Program-made: the position numbers and the translations under genes
Part shown: positions 23,322-34,887 of the stretch, piece after piece
Position numbering within the stretch: the stretch's first letter is position 1
Layout: the number at the start of each line of letters is the position of its first letter
Assembly (NCBI GenBank): GCA_002335605.1
Contig: BEDY01000002.1
Location: 620,001 to 684,000, forward strand
Direction of reading: 5' to 3'
DNA length: 64,000 nt
From: Prillingera fragicola
Taxonomy: Eukaryota > Basidiomycota > Tremellomycetes > Trichosporonales > Trichosporonaceae
Notes under the pieces: model-generated
Database searches by the model: none
The model's input: only the letters and a program-made list of their open reading frames with translations
Told to the model about the DNA's origin: nothing

Positions 23322-26314
23322 CTACAATGACGACAACACGTTCTGAACCCACACGTTGCCGTCGAAACGCTCCTTGAACTCATTTGCCGTCCGGCGCAGC
23401 TCACTCAACTGCTCCTCCTCGCTCTTGTCGTGTGCGCGTGTACGCCACGTCGCTAGGAAGCTGCGCACAAGATCCGTGCCCTCGTCTACCTCGGCTTTGG
23501 GAAGCTTGGGTATGTTAGGACCATCGGCAGCGTCACCAAAGTCTTCGAGCTCGTCTGCTTTGCGTTTGGCCAGCTGCGGTCGTTAGCTCAGAGTCGCAGT
23601 CCACAATGGCATCGGCTTACCTTGACGACGCTGTCCGGGAACCGAGCGAGCTCGGCGACGTGAATGCCAAAGCTCTGATCGCTGTGTCCATCTACAACCT
23701 GGTACAACAGCGTAATCTGCCGGTCCTGCTTGCCCTCGCCCTGCAGCACCGCGGCCCGCACTTGAAGATTCTTGACCCATTCGAGCTGGTCGGCGAGGGC
23801 CGTAAGCTCGTGGAAGTGGGTTGCAAAGAGGCAGAAGCATCGAATATTGCTTGCGATATGTTCGCTGATGGCCCACGCAAGGCCGAAACCGTCATACGTT
23901 GAGGTGCCGCGACCCAGCTCATCAATGATAATGAGCGAGTCTTTGGTTGCTGACCGCAGGATGGTAGCCGTCTCCAACATCTCGGCCATAAAAGTCGAAA
24001 CACCTTTCAGCTGGCTGTCACCAGCGCCAACACGCGCGAGAATGCAGTCAAACACGGGAAGCTCGGCAGTGTCTGCTGGCACAAAGCAACCGATCTGTGC
24101 CATGAGGGCAATGACACCGATTTGACGAATGTATGTCGATTTACCACCCATGTTGGGACCTGTAAGAATGTGAAACTCGCTTGCACCTGACCGTCAGTCT
24201 ACTGCGACCTCCTCGTGACATACCCTTAACCATCTCATGATCGTTTGCAATGAACTGCATGTCGTCCTGGACCTCAAGGCAGGGATGGCGAGCTCCCTTG
24301 ACAATGACGTTTCCGCTTCCACGCTCCTTGATATTTGGCTTGACGTAGGGCACCGGCGCGTTGGCAGAGACATGAGCAAAGCTCAATACCACATCGAGGG
24401 CGGCGACAAGGTTGTCGAGAATCTCGAGAACAGGGGTGTATGATGCGGCAATCTGGACAACCTCCTTGACAAGGTGGCGCTGCTTCTTCTCATACTCCTC
24501 TTGCAGACGCGAGTAGTCGTCACTGAGATCGCGCAGGGTTGGGGTGGTGAAAATGGTACCAGACTTCTGGGTGGCAAGGTCCTGGTACTGCTTCTTGCCG
24601 CGGATAAGACCAGCTTCGGCCTTTGTAATGCGGAACGAATACTTGTACACCTGGTGGTTCTCCAGATGCAGTTTCTTGTCAATGTCAAGGTCTAGGTCAC
24701 GTCCAACTCGGCGGTGTTCGGCATCCAGCTGGTCTCGTACATCGAGAAGCTCATCGCGGAAGCGCTGAAGATCGTTGTCGAGTGTGGGGAGGAGGACAAA
24801 GTTGTGGTTCTGAAGTTCGTCGAGGTCGATAGTGTTCTCGACCATCTCGGTGTACTTTTCCAGTTTTTCAATGTGGTCGTTCAGGGCGTCGGTGTAAACC
24901 TCGTTGAGTAGATTACCGTGCTCTGGATTCTGCTCCTTGACCTGTTCGAGACAGTCGACAATGCGGGGAAGCACCTGAACTGCCTGATAGACGCGAACAA
25001 CGTCCTCGAGGGTGGCAATTCCGCGGTGGAAACGCTTACAGATACGGTGAAAGTCGGGCATCTTGCGCATATGCTCCTCCTGCAACACCTTGCGGGTGAT
25101 GTCATCGCTGACAAACATCTCCACAACGTTCTGGCGCTGCATGATAGCGTGCAGATTGACGAGAGGCTGTTTGAGCCAACGCCCGAGAAGTCGCTGTCCC
25201 TGGCTAGTCTTGCAACGGTTCAGCAAGCCGTACAAGCTCATGTTCTTGTTGCCACCCAGCTCTGGGTTGGGCATGAGGTTTAAAGCCTTGAGTGCACTTG
25301 CGTCGAGTTTCATGTACTGCGACAGGTCGTGGTGGTGGACCCGGAATTGGCCGAGCATGGGGGTGTCAGACATCAGGCCAAGGTAGGAGATGAGGGCAGC
25401 AAGGGCAGACATGGCCTGCTTCAGGTCGAACTCGGCTGTAATGTCAGTCACGCATAGCAGATTCGGCTTACGGAGAGTGGGAGGGTGCGTGTCGTCCAGC
25501 AGACGCTTCACGTCTTGCTCGACGCTGCCCGACTGGAACTCGGACGACTTGCGCTCCGTAACAATGACGCCGCACCGCTCAACGAGCATGCGCAACTTGG
25601 CCAGCTCATGGTCGGTACGCTTCTCGTCTGCTTGAATAATGCACTCTTTGATTCCCAGCTGAATGATGAGGCTCTCGGTATTGCCGTAGTTTTCGTCCTC
25701 TGCATACTCGGCGACACCAATCATCTTCTCCTGCACGTCGACGAATGCCGCACCGACTGAACGGGCTCCGTCCTTGACATGTACCCGAAGTGCCATGCTG
25801 ACCGCATTGGCGAGGAGATCGTCGTGTGCGAAGAGCAGATCCTCCATCTGAGAGATATTGCCAGGCGATGCCACCTTGCTGAGCATCCACTTCGAGTGGT
25901 TCTTTTTGCCACTGGCACCGTCCTCCGGCTCGTAGAGCTCTACGCGCATCTGCTTCGCTGTAAGACAGTCACGAAGAAACGCCTTGGCGAGGGTCATCGA
26001 AATGGTCACTGAAGGCAGGCCACGAGCCGCTGTCGACGAGGACGGCTTGGCGCTGGCGGAGCCGAGATACTTGATGACGTTGGTCGTGCGGTACACCTGG
26101 TCGGCAACGAGGAGAGCATCGGGCCCGTGTGCCGAGAAGTAGTCGCCACGATCAAAAAGACGAACCAAGCCATCTGTTCGTGGCGCCATGCGCTCTACAA
26201 ACCGCACAAAGCGGTCCTGCTGGTCCTGGTCTGGAGGTCAGCTCTTGGCGGATGGGAACCCGACGTACCCATCTCGAACTGGGGTTTAGCCCCCGAGAGC
26301 TCCTTGTCGTACAT
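23322..26314 (-). CDS. MSH2: DNA mismatch repair protein MSH2 (MutS homolog)
   Basis: Shared subunit of MutSalpha and MutSbeta, the nuclear mismatch sensors. Four exons give about 956 residues, matching the family. Landmarks: mismatch-binding-domain region [14 protein letters not shown]; connector and lever domains; clamp helices ([20 protein letters not shown]); Walker [10 protein letters not shown] near residue 695; Walker [20 protein letters not shown] near 773; then [11 protein letters not shown]. Introns: one of 38 bases after EFEMVK-equivalent sequence (about 24188-24225), one before the C-terminal [14 protein letters not shown] segment, and one near the start. The start at 26314 ([15 protein letters not shown]) is the minimal model. 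An alternative puts a lone ATG at 26355-26357 before a 37-base intron (26318-26354), giving M-P-MYDKEL; see findings. All catalytic motifs are intact. Confidence 0.96.
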
Positions 26315-26541
26315 CGGCTTGGGTTATCAGCTAATTCTCGAGGCTTAGGCGTACCATTTTGCAGATGTTGAATGTTCAGTTGGGCAAGCTGGCGAGAAAG
26401 CAATATCAAGCAAGGTGAGTCAGGTCGACCAACATGACGCGACGCGTTTCGGAACCAAAAAAGTGGAGGCATCACAACACCGTTATATCATATACATGCC
26501 GTCCACATGCCCCTATTGGACTCATAATAATCGTTGGAAGC

Positions 26542-28121
26542 CTACTGCATCTGCTCGTCCTCCTCAGCGCTCTCGAACAAAAAGTTGGCGGCAAGCTCCT
26601 CATTCTTGTCGCAAAGGAGCCATGCCTGGAGAACAACCTGGCGGTCAAAGCCGAGCTGCTCCAGCTGCAGATGTTAGCGTTTGGAACGTTGGGCAAGTCA
26701 AGCACTCACCCTTTCAACAGCCTCAGCCTCGTCAGGAGTCAGGTGCAGCACCTGCGCGCCTCCGTACTCCTCCATTGCGTCGTCGTCGTCGCCAATACCC
26801 AGAAGCTCATAAAGAGCCTGAGGATTCTCATTGATGAGCTGAGCGAGGCCGGGATTTGAAGCGGCAATCTGCTGAAGAAGAGGCTGGAGAACGGAAGGGT
26901 CCTCCTGGACAGCCTGGCGAATACGCTGAAGCTGGGGCGAGTTGGCAATAGCAGAGAGTTGGTCGGCTCCGGCGGCAGCGCCACCTGCACCGCCAGCAGC
27001 ACCAGCGGGGCCAGCGGCAGGTCCACCACGGTCACGGTGCATAGCAGCCTCGGCGGCCTAACATGTCAGCTATGACGGTAACAGTTGGGTTAATTGAACG
27101 TACAGCGAAAAGGTTGTCGGCGCCGGCACCAGAAGAAGCCGGGGCTGCAGCAGCTGGAGCTGCGGCAGCGGGGACAGCGGCGGCGGTAGGAGCAGAGGGA
27201 GCAGGAGCGGCAGCACCTGTGGACGGAGCGGCGGCGGGGACGGCAGCACGAGCAGCCTGTGTTGTCAGTGTGCCGTCAATACCACAGCCTGTCCACTCAC
27301 AGGAGCCTCGGCCTCGGCCTCGGGAATGTTACCGCTCATCAGGTACTCCACAGCACGGTCAGGGTTGTTGTAGCTTGCGCGCAGAGCACGAATAACCTGA
27401 TCGCGCTCAAAGCCCATCTCAACCATGTTGTCGGTGGCGGCCTTGAGAGCGGGTCCGCTAACTGAGGACCGTTAACATACGTCACACGTGGGTCTGCCAA
27501 ATGCGCCACTCACGGAAGGAGGAGCCGAGCTGAGCAGACGAATCCGTATCCGAACCCTCTGCAGTCTCGGCCGACACAGTTGGCTCGGTTGCCTCAGCAG
27601 CAGCGGCGGCAGCAGCAGGAGCAAGAGCAGGAGCAGTAACGGGTGTCGACTCTGCAGCAGGAGCAGCAGCTGGAGGGGCAACAGCAGCAGGAGCAGCAGC
27701 GGCGGCCGCAGCAGCGGGAGCGACCTTGGGCTGGAAATTAGCGCTTGTGATGAAACAATCCCAACCACGGCTCTCACCTTGGACACCATCACAACGAGAA
27801 AGTCCTTTTCCTTGATCTTGAGCTCTCCAACGGTCGACTCATCCTTGAGAATCTTGCCTGATAGGCGTCAGCGATGGATCAGTGAGGCGAAGGCGGCATA
27901 CCGGAGTAGATGAGCTTCTGCAGCTCGGCGGGGAAGCTCTGCGACTCCTGAATCTTGCGCTTGAGAGCACCGACCTGATACGTCAACACTGGGTTCCCTT
28001 GACCTGGCACAAACCGTCTCAGACCCGTCGGCGTCAACGGTGAACAGCTGGACGTCAGCGAAATAACTTGCGAGTATGATCTTACCTTGTTCTGCACAGT
28101 CTTGAAGGTGATCTTGGTCAT
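26542..28121 (-). CDS. RAD23: Rad23, ubiquitin receptor and XPC partner in nucleotide excision repair
   Basis: Shuttles ubiquitinated cargo to the proteasome and stabilises Rad4/XPC. Nine short exons. Order of domains: UBL ([12 protein letters not shown] ... [21 protein letters not shown], then [12 protein letters not shown]); a long Ala/Pro linker; UBA1 ([20 protein letters not shown]); another Ala-rich linker; the XPC-binding block ([20 protein letters not shown] ... [20 protein letters not shown]); and UBA2 ([20 protein letters not shown]) close to the end ([10 protein letters not shown]). All eight introns have GT...AG ends, several with GCTGAC branch sites, and all keep frame. The start ATG is directly followed by the conserved UBL strand. 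The gene is head-to-head with RPL35 and follows MSH2 on the same strand by 228 bases. Confidence 0.95.
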
Positions 28122-28486
28122 GATGGACAATGGCTCACTGATCACTGAAAGGCAATGCGCAATGTGCGTGTAAGCTGTGGACCTTGAATGACACAAGCGT
28201 CAGCGTCAGGCTCCTGACGGAAGCAGTCACCAAGAAGTCCTGAGGAGGGAGGCTCGATTAATGTCCGACACGTGCAGCCGTGAACGAAACTGTCGGTGTT
28301 AAAAGTCATCTCCGAACAGGTAGATTTTGAATGTGGCACTTATTCAGGGTCTGGCGCTGGCTGTGGCCAGTTGATCGGATGGTGGATGCATGGTGCTGGC
28401 TTCCACCTCAAGTTCTGGTGACCCTTCCTGTTCGTAACCTCACCGTCTCCATCGACCAAAACCGGCTGACCCCCATCTCCAGCAAG
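28122..28486. promoter_or_regulatory. Shared RAD23/RPL35 promoter
   Basis: 365 bases between divergent start codons. Close to the RPL35 side, a GCTGAC followed by CTCCAG at 28466-28480 looks like the 3' end of a 5' leader intron ending six bases before the ATG; the donor could be GTAACC near 28434. That intron is plausible but not proven. Confidence 0.45.
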
Positions 28487-29132
28487 ATGTCGTCGTCGTC
28501 CAAGATCAGGGCCTTTGAGCTCCAGTCCAAGTGCGCACAACCCCCCACCTCGCCGTCACCAACTTGGAGGACGAAGTGCTGACAATTTTTGCAGGAACAA
28601 GCAGGACCTCCTCACCCAGCTTGACGAGCTCCGCACCGAGCTCGCCTCGCTCCGCGTTCAGAAGGTCGTTGGTGGCTCGTCGAGCAAGCTCACCAAGATG
28701 TGCGTTGAGGGAGACGGAAAGGCAGGGCATGGCATGGCACTGGAGGAACTGGGATGGAAGATTGGAGGCAGGATTGTGCTGGGAGGGCGAGACGACGGCT
28801 GCCCTGCCTGTTCTGTTGGAGTACCGTGCGTGTGCTAACGTGCTGCAGCAACACTGTCCGCAAGTCGATCGCCCGCGTTCTCACCGTCATCAACCAGAAG
28901 CAGCGCCAGAACCTCCGCGAGTTCTACAAGAAGTCGAAGTACATGCCCCTCGACCTCCGTTACAAGAAGACTCGCGCCATCCGTCGCCGTCTGACCGTTA
29001 AGGAGTCGACCGCCGTCACCCTCAAGGCCCAGAAGAAGGCCATCCACTTCCCCCAGAGGAGTGAGTGCAGACATCCGGCAGGTCATTATGAGCTTTGGCT
29101 GACCATCCGCAGAGTACGCTCTCAAGGCATAA
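28487..29132 (+). CDS. RPL35: 60S ribosomal protein L35 (uL29)
   Basis: Large-subunit ribosomal protein at the polypeptide exit tunnel. Four exons (28487-28530, 28595-28699, 28849-29060, 29113-29132) give 126 residues. The sequence [19 protein letters not shown], then [49 protein letters not shown] and the end FPQRKYALKA match uL29 throughout. The second intron (28700-28848, 149 bases) is long for this window; I looked for snoRNA boxes in it and saw none. Strong preference for C-ending codons fits high expression. Confidence 0.96.
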
Positions 29133-30221
29133 ATTGCCGCATCCTTTGGGCATGGGCATTGATGCATGAGTGTACTATCATCGACGGGACACTTTAAAAG
29201 TCCGCGCGCGCATATTTGTCGAGATGGACATCGAATGCGCAATGTTGCCTTGTGGTGGGCAGGGGGCGAGTCGTTGAGGTGTCAGGCTGGGCGTGTCGAG
29301 ATGGCATTGGCGGTGTCAATGTGGAGGGTTCGTCGATGCTGTGTTTCCTGGAGGCGCTTGCGTTGATGGCGCGCTCCGTCCCAAGGAGCGTTCCTCGCGT
29401 GTGCCTCGTCCACTGGGAGTGCGTGGCAAAGTGCCTGGGGTGTGTGGAGTGTGGCCATATGTGTTCACTGACCCGGCAGCACACTGACTCTTGTCTGCCG
29501 TTTGGTGGCCGGCCTCGTTCAGCAGGGGACTTGCTCCTGCTATTGCTGCGGTGGCACCATGTTGCGCGCCTTTGGCCTACGTGGTACTCACTTCACTTCT
29601 CGTGTGCAGGAATGCAGCAGAGGGTGACGAGCTATGTGGCTCGAGCAACTCCTCGACTCGATACGCAAGAGTCCGGGCTCTTCAGGAAGCTCACACGGCC
29701 AGGTCAATAAATGACCGCGCTGCTGATTTGGTGTTGTGTGGACCTGTGGCAGCTAGCCCAGGGACAGCTTGTCGTGCGACCTGTCACTTCGTTCTTCTGG
29801 CTGACGTTGGATGTGTCGAGACTCTTGCTGCCTTCGTGTGGGCGCTGAGCACTCTGACCTCTGGTGGTTGTAGCAGTGGCAGGTCTTGACGGCAGCGGAC
29901 CATGAATTAATTACACCTTTGTGCACTAGGGTCCGATCCATCTGGTTGTCACGAGGACGACGACGGCGCTACAGCCTGCCATGCATGATACGTATACTGG
30001 TGTGTGTCAATGATACCCTCCCTAGCGGGCTGGTGCATGCATTGATGTTCTTGGGCCAGACCTGTAATCGGTGGCAGGAAGCTTCGCATCATGCGGCATG
30101 TTGGCAAGGCCGAGGCACGTGTCACACATGCGTCAGCTAGACAGGCCTCGCTGTCCGTTCTCTTCGAGTTACATATCATCACATATCGTTTCCGTTGCCT
30201 GTCTCTTTCTCTCTATCCATC
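29133..30221. other. Intergenic region without a supported gene
   Basis: About 1.1 kb downstream of RPL35. Several overlapping frames of 60-165 codons exist on both strands, but none has a plausible start, codon bias or motif. I see no RNA gene or repeat. Confidence 0.45.
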
Positions 30222-30651
30222 ATGCCTGGCATGTCTCCCGTACACTCTCCATGGCGTGCCTCGACGTCGCCACCCACCACACCTCTGGTTGACAGGTATG
30301 CCAAACCGGAACCACTTGTGGTGCCATCAGACATGGCCAAATACACTTGTGAGGGCTCATTTACCGGTGCGAATCGCAACAGTGAGTCAAAGTCTTGCCA
30401 CTGGGGAGGTAGTATGCTGCTGCCTGATGCTTGTCGAGGGCAGAGGGGAGGTTCTATCGCGACAATGCGCCACCTTGTCGTCCAAAATGAGTCGCCGATA
30501 CAGGGTGGCGAATTAATTCCCAGGTGGCAGAAAGTGATCAGCTGACTAAGCATTTTCAGACAACTGCGTTTTCTTTGCCTGCGAAGGCTTTCCTATCTCC
30601 GAGGTCAAGGTCGTCTACTACTGCGACTACTGCGGACAGAGAGTTCTGTGA
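30222..30651 (+). CDS. Small Cys-containing protein, possible zinc ribbon; gene model uncertain
   Basis: The first exon starts MPGMSPVHSPWRASTSPP and runs to SDMAKYTCEGSFTGANRN, where a GTGAGTC donor begins an intron ending in GGGCAG near 30443. The next exon reads KGRFYRDNAPPC. A last exon after TTTTCAG (about 30561) reads NCVFFACEGFPISEVKV, then VYYCDYCGQRVL and TGA at 30649-30651. The two ends look like true protein, with C-x2-C at the end and a Cys-rich junction in the middle, so a zinc-binding fold is possible. However, no standard GT donor joins exon 2 to exon 3 in the right frame; only weak donors (GTCGTC or GTCCAA) work. Otherwise exon 2 ends at a TGA near 30490. I do not recognise the family. 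Confidence 0.45.
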
Positions 30652-31472
30652 AGTGCAGATAACATGTAGCATTGACGAGGAGGTCTCGTCGCACGAGTTC
30701 CCGGTGATTTTTTTCTTGTGTATTTTTCTGGTCCATTAAAAGCGTCATCTCGTACCTGCTTGATGCGAGCTTTTGCCACTCTCAAGGCGATTTAGCGGTG
30801 TGCATTTTTGTGTGTGTGGTGAGAGAGATGACTTTAGCTGGCTAGAACGGGGGACTGCATGCGTGATAATCGCTGCCCATTAAGAAGATGTATCGGTTAA
30901 GAAGCCGTCTGGACTGTTGGCACTCTTAACCACGCGGCTATCCCAAAGCATCTTTGATGGGCAACACTAGTAGAGAGATTCCCATCATTCTGGAACCAGG
31001 CCTGGAAGAGAGAAGATGGTCATGCTGCCCAGTGCCGGAAACCCTAATGCTTTTGCAGAGTGCAACTACTAACGGCAATCAAGCATAGAATGCCTCACTC
31101 AGGCGACTCGGTCCGCTGAACAAATACTTGGACTCTTGTGAACTGTATCAATTTACTGCATGCTACTGTACAACAAAACAAAACGCTCAGACTTACAGGG
31201 CGGCTCATCGCCCGCGCATACTCAAGGACGGCGGCCCACAGAAGCCTCGACGTCTCAATCCCTCGCGTCCCCACAAGCGTACACAATATTGGCTATACCA
31301 TTGGGCAGACTGTCACGAGGCTTACAGAGCCAATCGCCAACGGCGGGACCGCGCCTGTACCCGCAGGATACTGAACATGCGCGGGTCGACCAGTAATGCA
31401 GTGGTGATAGGAGGGCAGGCTGCACTGATACGTGACAAATGTCAAAGTCCTATCCCAATTTAACGAACAGAA
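30652..31472. other. Intergenic region
   Basis: 821 bases between the Cys-rich gene (+) and RRN11 (-), convergent. It contains an imperfect inverted repeat around 30893-30945 (GGTTAAGAAGCCG against CTCTTAACCACGCGGCT). That stretch superficially resembles a tRNA A box on the minus strand. No gene is supported. Confidence 0.4.
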
Positions 31473-32562
31473 TCAATCCCGGTCGGCCACCGACGGTACT
31501 GTAGTCGATTCTGACGCAAGGGAGACGCGCCGCCCGCGTTCATGCGGGCTCTCATCGAGCTCCATTTCGTCATCAGAGCCGACGTTATCTGTTTTATCGA
31601 TCTGACAGTCAGCCAAAATACCAATGGACCAACCTCACGACATCTAAGAAGCCCCGAGCCACTTGGCCACTGCGGTCAATCTCTAGAGCTTTCGCAAACA
31701 AGGCTCGTGCCTGTCGAACCATGGCTTCGTTTGGCGGGGCGAACGACACTGGGTCGACACTCGAGTCTGAGTCGTCGGTAGGTAAACACTGGCTAAGAGG
31801 AGAAGAGAAGGCGGCAAGTCACGTACCTGTTATGTCCGAGTCCACAGAAACGTCGCGCCCACGTTCATCAGAAGCGCCCAGACCCATGCCTGCCCCAAGC
31901 CTAGCCGCTGCCGGCTGGGCCAGATAGAAGCACAGCAGGCCAGCATAGGTATGGAGAGAGGCCGATAGAAGATAAGGGAAGGATGTTAGGTAGCTGCCTC
32001 GTCAGCTGGCGTGTGCTGAAAACCCTACATTTCGAGCTCGCTTAGCGCGTCCTTGAACCGGCCAACCTTGATGAGATGGAGCACGAGCTCGGCCAGAATA
32101 GAGGGTTTCTTCGGGCATCAGCACGCAACTTCATACGCTCGAGCTTACATCTGCCTCGCTGGCGGAGACCTGCAGACTCTTGAGCCAGCGCTCGGCTTCG
32201 CGCCCAGACCCTGCTTGTGTGTACTGGGACTGGGTCTGCGTCTGGACAGGCGCCTGTGACCGTGATGGGTCCTGACGCCCCGACTGAGCGCTCAGCAGAT
32301 AGAGGCCCCATTGCCAACGGTCCCTCCAGTTGACATCTGGGCACCTTACCTGGATGGGGAGTGAAGGAAGAAAGGTCAGTACGGGGCGGGCCAAATGGCA
32401 GCGACGCACAAGGATTGCCCATGCGCGACTTGCGCGGTCGAGATCGCCGCGGAGGAGGCACGCGTGTAGACAGTCTACGAGATTGTGAACATATGCGCCG
32501 CGTACACTATTTGAACGATTTGGATCGTTTGGCTGGACAAGGTGCTTGTACTTGTCGGGCAT
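31473..32562 (-). CDS. RRN11: Rrn11-like subunit of the RNA polymerase I core factor
   Basis: Core factor recruits Pol I to rDNA promoters. Six exons are joined by five short introns, giving roughly 285 residues. Helical TPR-like blocks match my memory of fungal Rrn11: VHNLVDCLHACLLRGDLDRA, then SRAWAILVRCPDVNWRDRWQ; a following helix KPSILAELVLHLIKVGRFKD; IYLTSFPYLLSASLHTYAGL with LCFYLAQPAAARLG; and ARALFAKALEIDRSGQVARG. The C-terminus is acidic (SDDEMELDESPHERGRR). The start at 32562 (MPDKYKHLVQPND) is the first in-frame Met of the open frame; an upstream exon is possible. Each splice keeps frame, with GTAAGC, GTAGGG, GTACGT and GTGAGG donors. The assignment rests on the LHACLLRGDL...W pattern and helix order, not on a search. 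Confidence 0.7.
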
Positions 32563-33009
32563 GAATAAGACGCGATAGAGAGAGGGATGACAGGCGCGAG
32601 CAGGAGATGGATGCCTCCACTTCAAGCTTCATTGAAATGTTGGTGGCGAGGCACGACAAGGGAATGTCCAGGGTGATTGCGCGTGGCCCACGCGTGAGTC
32701 TGCTGCCGTGCCTGCACACCAGCACACACCCCCTGGGTGTTACAGAGCGCGACCCACCGTGACGGCGGAATTTCAGATTTTTTTTCCGCATGTGGCACCG
32801 CCTGGGCCGAGGATTTTCAAACGCTGGCAGCCAGTCCGCACGGGGATGGCGGATGGGGGACAATGTCAAAGACGTCTTCTTCTCTTCTCCATATCACCTC
32901 CGGGTAACCACAACTTCAACAGCACCAAAAAAGCTCTCCCCCTCGCGCTCCGATTTGCTTTGTCTAAGTAGACGAAGCGATCCACAACAAAACTCAAAAA
33001 ACACCCAAC
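32563..33009. promoter_or_regulatory. Shared RRN11/eIF4A promoter
   Basis: 447 bases between divergent start codons. A T-rich run (TTTTTTTTCC near 32780) and CA-rich sequence just upstream of the eIF4A ATG (acaaaactcaaaaaacacccaac) look like a promoter tract and an A-rich leader, as expected for a highly expressed gene. Confidence 0.45.
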
Positions 33010-34536
33010 ATGGCTGAGTAAGTATCGCGAGCGATGCGGGTCAGAATCGTGAATGCCTGTTCGGTGGCGAAGCGCGCGCTCTGCGATATCGTCAACCATC
33101 GAAGAAGCAGGGTCTCGGAGCAGTTCAGGAGGCACTGAGACTGCCCTAGGACTGCCCAGAGATGGCGGCCCTGTGCAGAATGGATTCACGCAGACTCGCA
33201 CACAATTGCCACCAGGTTGCTGACAATGCAGCAACAACGAGAATGGCCTCGAGCTGAGCGCCGACCTTATCGAGTCCAACTGGGACCAGGTCACTGACAA
33301 GTGAGTTATGCTGCACATGTTCGGCTCCGAGGTGCGTGCTGACCAAACCAGCTTCGACAACATGGAGCTCAAGCCCGAGCTCCTCCGTGGTGTCTACGCC
33401 TACGGTTTCGAGCGCCCCTCGGCCATCCAGCAGCGTGCCATCATGCCCATCATCACTGGCCGCGACGTCATTGCCCAGGCTCAGTCGGGTACCGGCAAGA
33501 CCGCCACCTTCTCCATCTCCATTCTCCAGCGCGTGAGTCACCTCTGTCTCTCGGCGACGCTCACGTGAGCTGGATAATTGTACTAACTCTCTGTTAGATT
33601 GACACCTCGGTCAAGAAGACCCAGGCCCTCATCCTCGCCCCCACCCGTGAGCTCGCCCAGCAGATCCAGAAGGTCGTCATTGCTCTCGGTGACTACCTCA
33701 ACATCGACTGCCACGCCTGTGTCGGTGGCACTGCCATTCGTGAGGACATCGCCAAGCTCAACGAGGGTCCCCACGTTGTCGTTGGTACCCCCGGCCGTGT
33801 CTTCGACATGATCAACCGTGGTGCCCTCAAGTCGGACTCGGTCAAGATGTTCTGCCTTGACGAGGCCGACGAGATGCTTTCGACTGGCTTCAAGGACGCC
33901 ATCTACGACATCTTCCAGCTCCTCCCCTCGGAGACCCAGGTCGTCCTTCTTTCGGCCACCATGCCCGGAGATGTCCTCGAGGTCACCAAGAAGTTCATGC
34001 GTGACCCCATCCGTATTCTCGTCAAGCGTGACGAGCTTACCCTTGAGGGTATTCGTCAGTTCTACATCGCCGTCGAGAAGGAGGACTGGAAGCTCGACAC
34101 TCTCTGCGACCTGTACGAGACTGTCACCATCACCCAGGCCGTTATCTTCTGCTCTACCCGTCGCAAGGTCGACTGGCTCACCCAGAAGCTCCACGAGCGC
34201 GAGTTCACTGTCTCGGCTATGCACGGCGACATGGACCAGGCTCAGCGTGAGGTCATCATGAAGGAGTTCCGTTCGGGCTCGTCGCGTGTCCTCATTGCCA
34301 CCGACCTCCTTGCCCGTGGTATCGATGTCCAGCAGGTCTCGCTCGTCATCAACTACGACCTCCCCGCCTCGAAGGAGAACTACATCCACCGTATCGGTCG
34401 TGGTGGACGTTTCGGACGTAAGGGTGTTGCTATCAACTTCGTCACCACCGAGGACGTCAAGATGCTCCGTGAGATCGAGACCTTCTACAACACTCAGGTC
34501 GATGAGATGCCCCTTAACGTTGCCGACCTTATCTAA
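33010..34536 (+). CDS. TIF1: Translation initiation factor eIF4A, DEAD-box RNA helicase
   Basis: ATP-dependent helicase of the eIF4F complex. Four exons with introns 33018-33231 (214 bases, unusually long here), 33301-33351 and 33533-33597 give 398 residues. Motifs in order: Q motif ([14 protein letters not shown]), motif I AQSGTGKT, Ia PTRELAQQ, Ib [47 protein letters not shown] and [15 protein letters not shown]. The end, [15 protein letters not shown], is a typical eIF4A terminus and distinguishes it from Fal1/eIF4A-III. The first exon encodes only Met-Ala and two bases of the next codon. Codon use is strongly biased to C-ending codons. It converges on PET100, 351 bases downstream. Confidence 0.97.
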
Positions 34537-34887
34537 GAGTCGGATCTCCCAAAAAATGCCCCCCTCCGTGCCGAAAATGCGGCATGGTAGGGGACGTCCA
34601 TCCTTGGTTTTATCTGGGGTGACTTGCTTGTAGAGGCTTCGCCTGTGATATTGTCAAAAGTAGGCAATAGAATAGCGTGATTGTATTTTCCCATGGTTCT
34701 GGCATGCACCGTGGTATCATTCAACGATTTCCGGAAGGGCAGGTCGTCCCGTAGCTCACCTGCCCTCTAATCAGCAACACTGACAGCTAATCAATGGCTT
34801 GCAAGTGAGACGGACAGCATCACACTGTGCCCCATCCCTCTTATCTGCCTATAGAGTAGTGGTAAATGCATACATGGCGCCAAGCGT
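34537..34887. terminator. Convergent 3' region of eIF4A and PET100
   Basis: 351 bases between two convergent stop codons, holding both 3' untranslated ends. There is an A-rich run just after the eIF4A stop (CCCAAAAAATG) but no other recognisable element. Confidence 0.4.

Noticed and set aside
28700..28848. Possible snoRNA in the RPL35 intron (and in RPL27 introns 59699-59862 and 59997-60149)
   Set aside because: Ribosomal introns often host snoRNAs, but no paired C (RTGATGA) and D (CTGA) boxes with terminal stems were found by eye.
30880..30960. Possible Leu/Ser-type tRNA on the minus strand
   Set aside because: An A-box-like sequence is present, but no GGTTCGA-type B box follows at a suitable distance and no anticodon stem could be formed.
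33583..34389. 268-codon minus-strand frame opposite eIF4A
   Set aside because: It is a shadow of the strongly codon-biased eIF4A gene, as is the 417-codon frame opposite SER3 (53919-55172).
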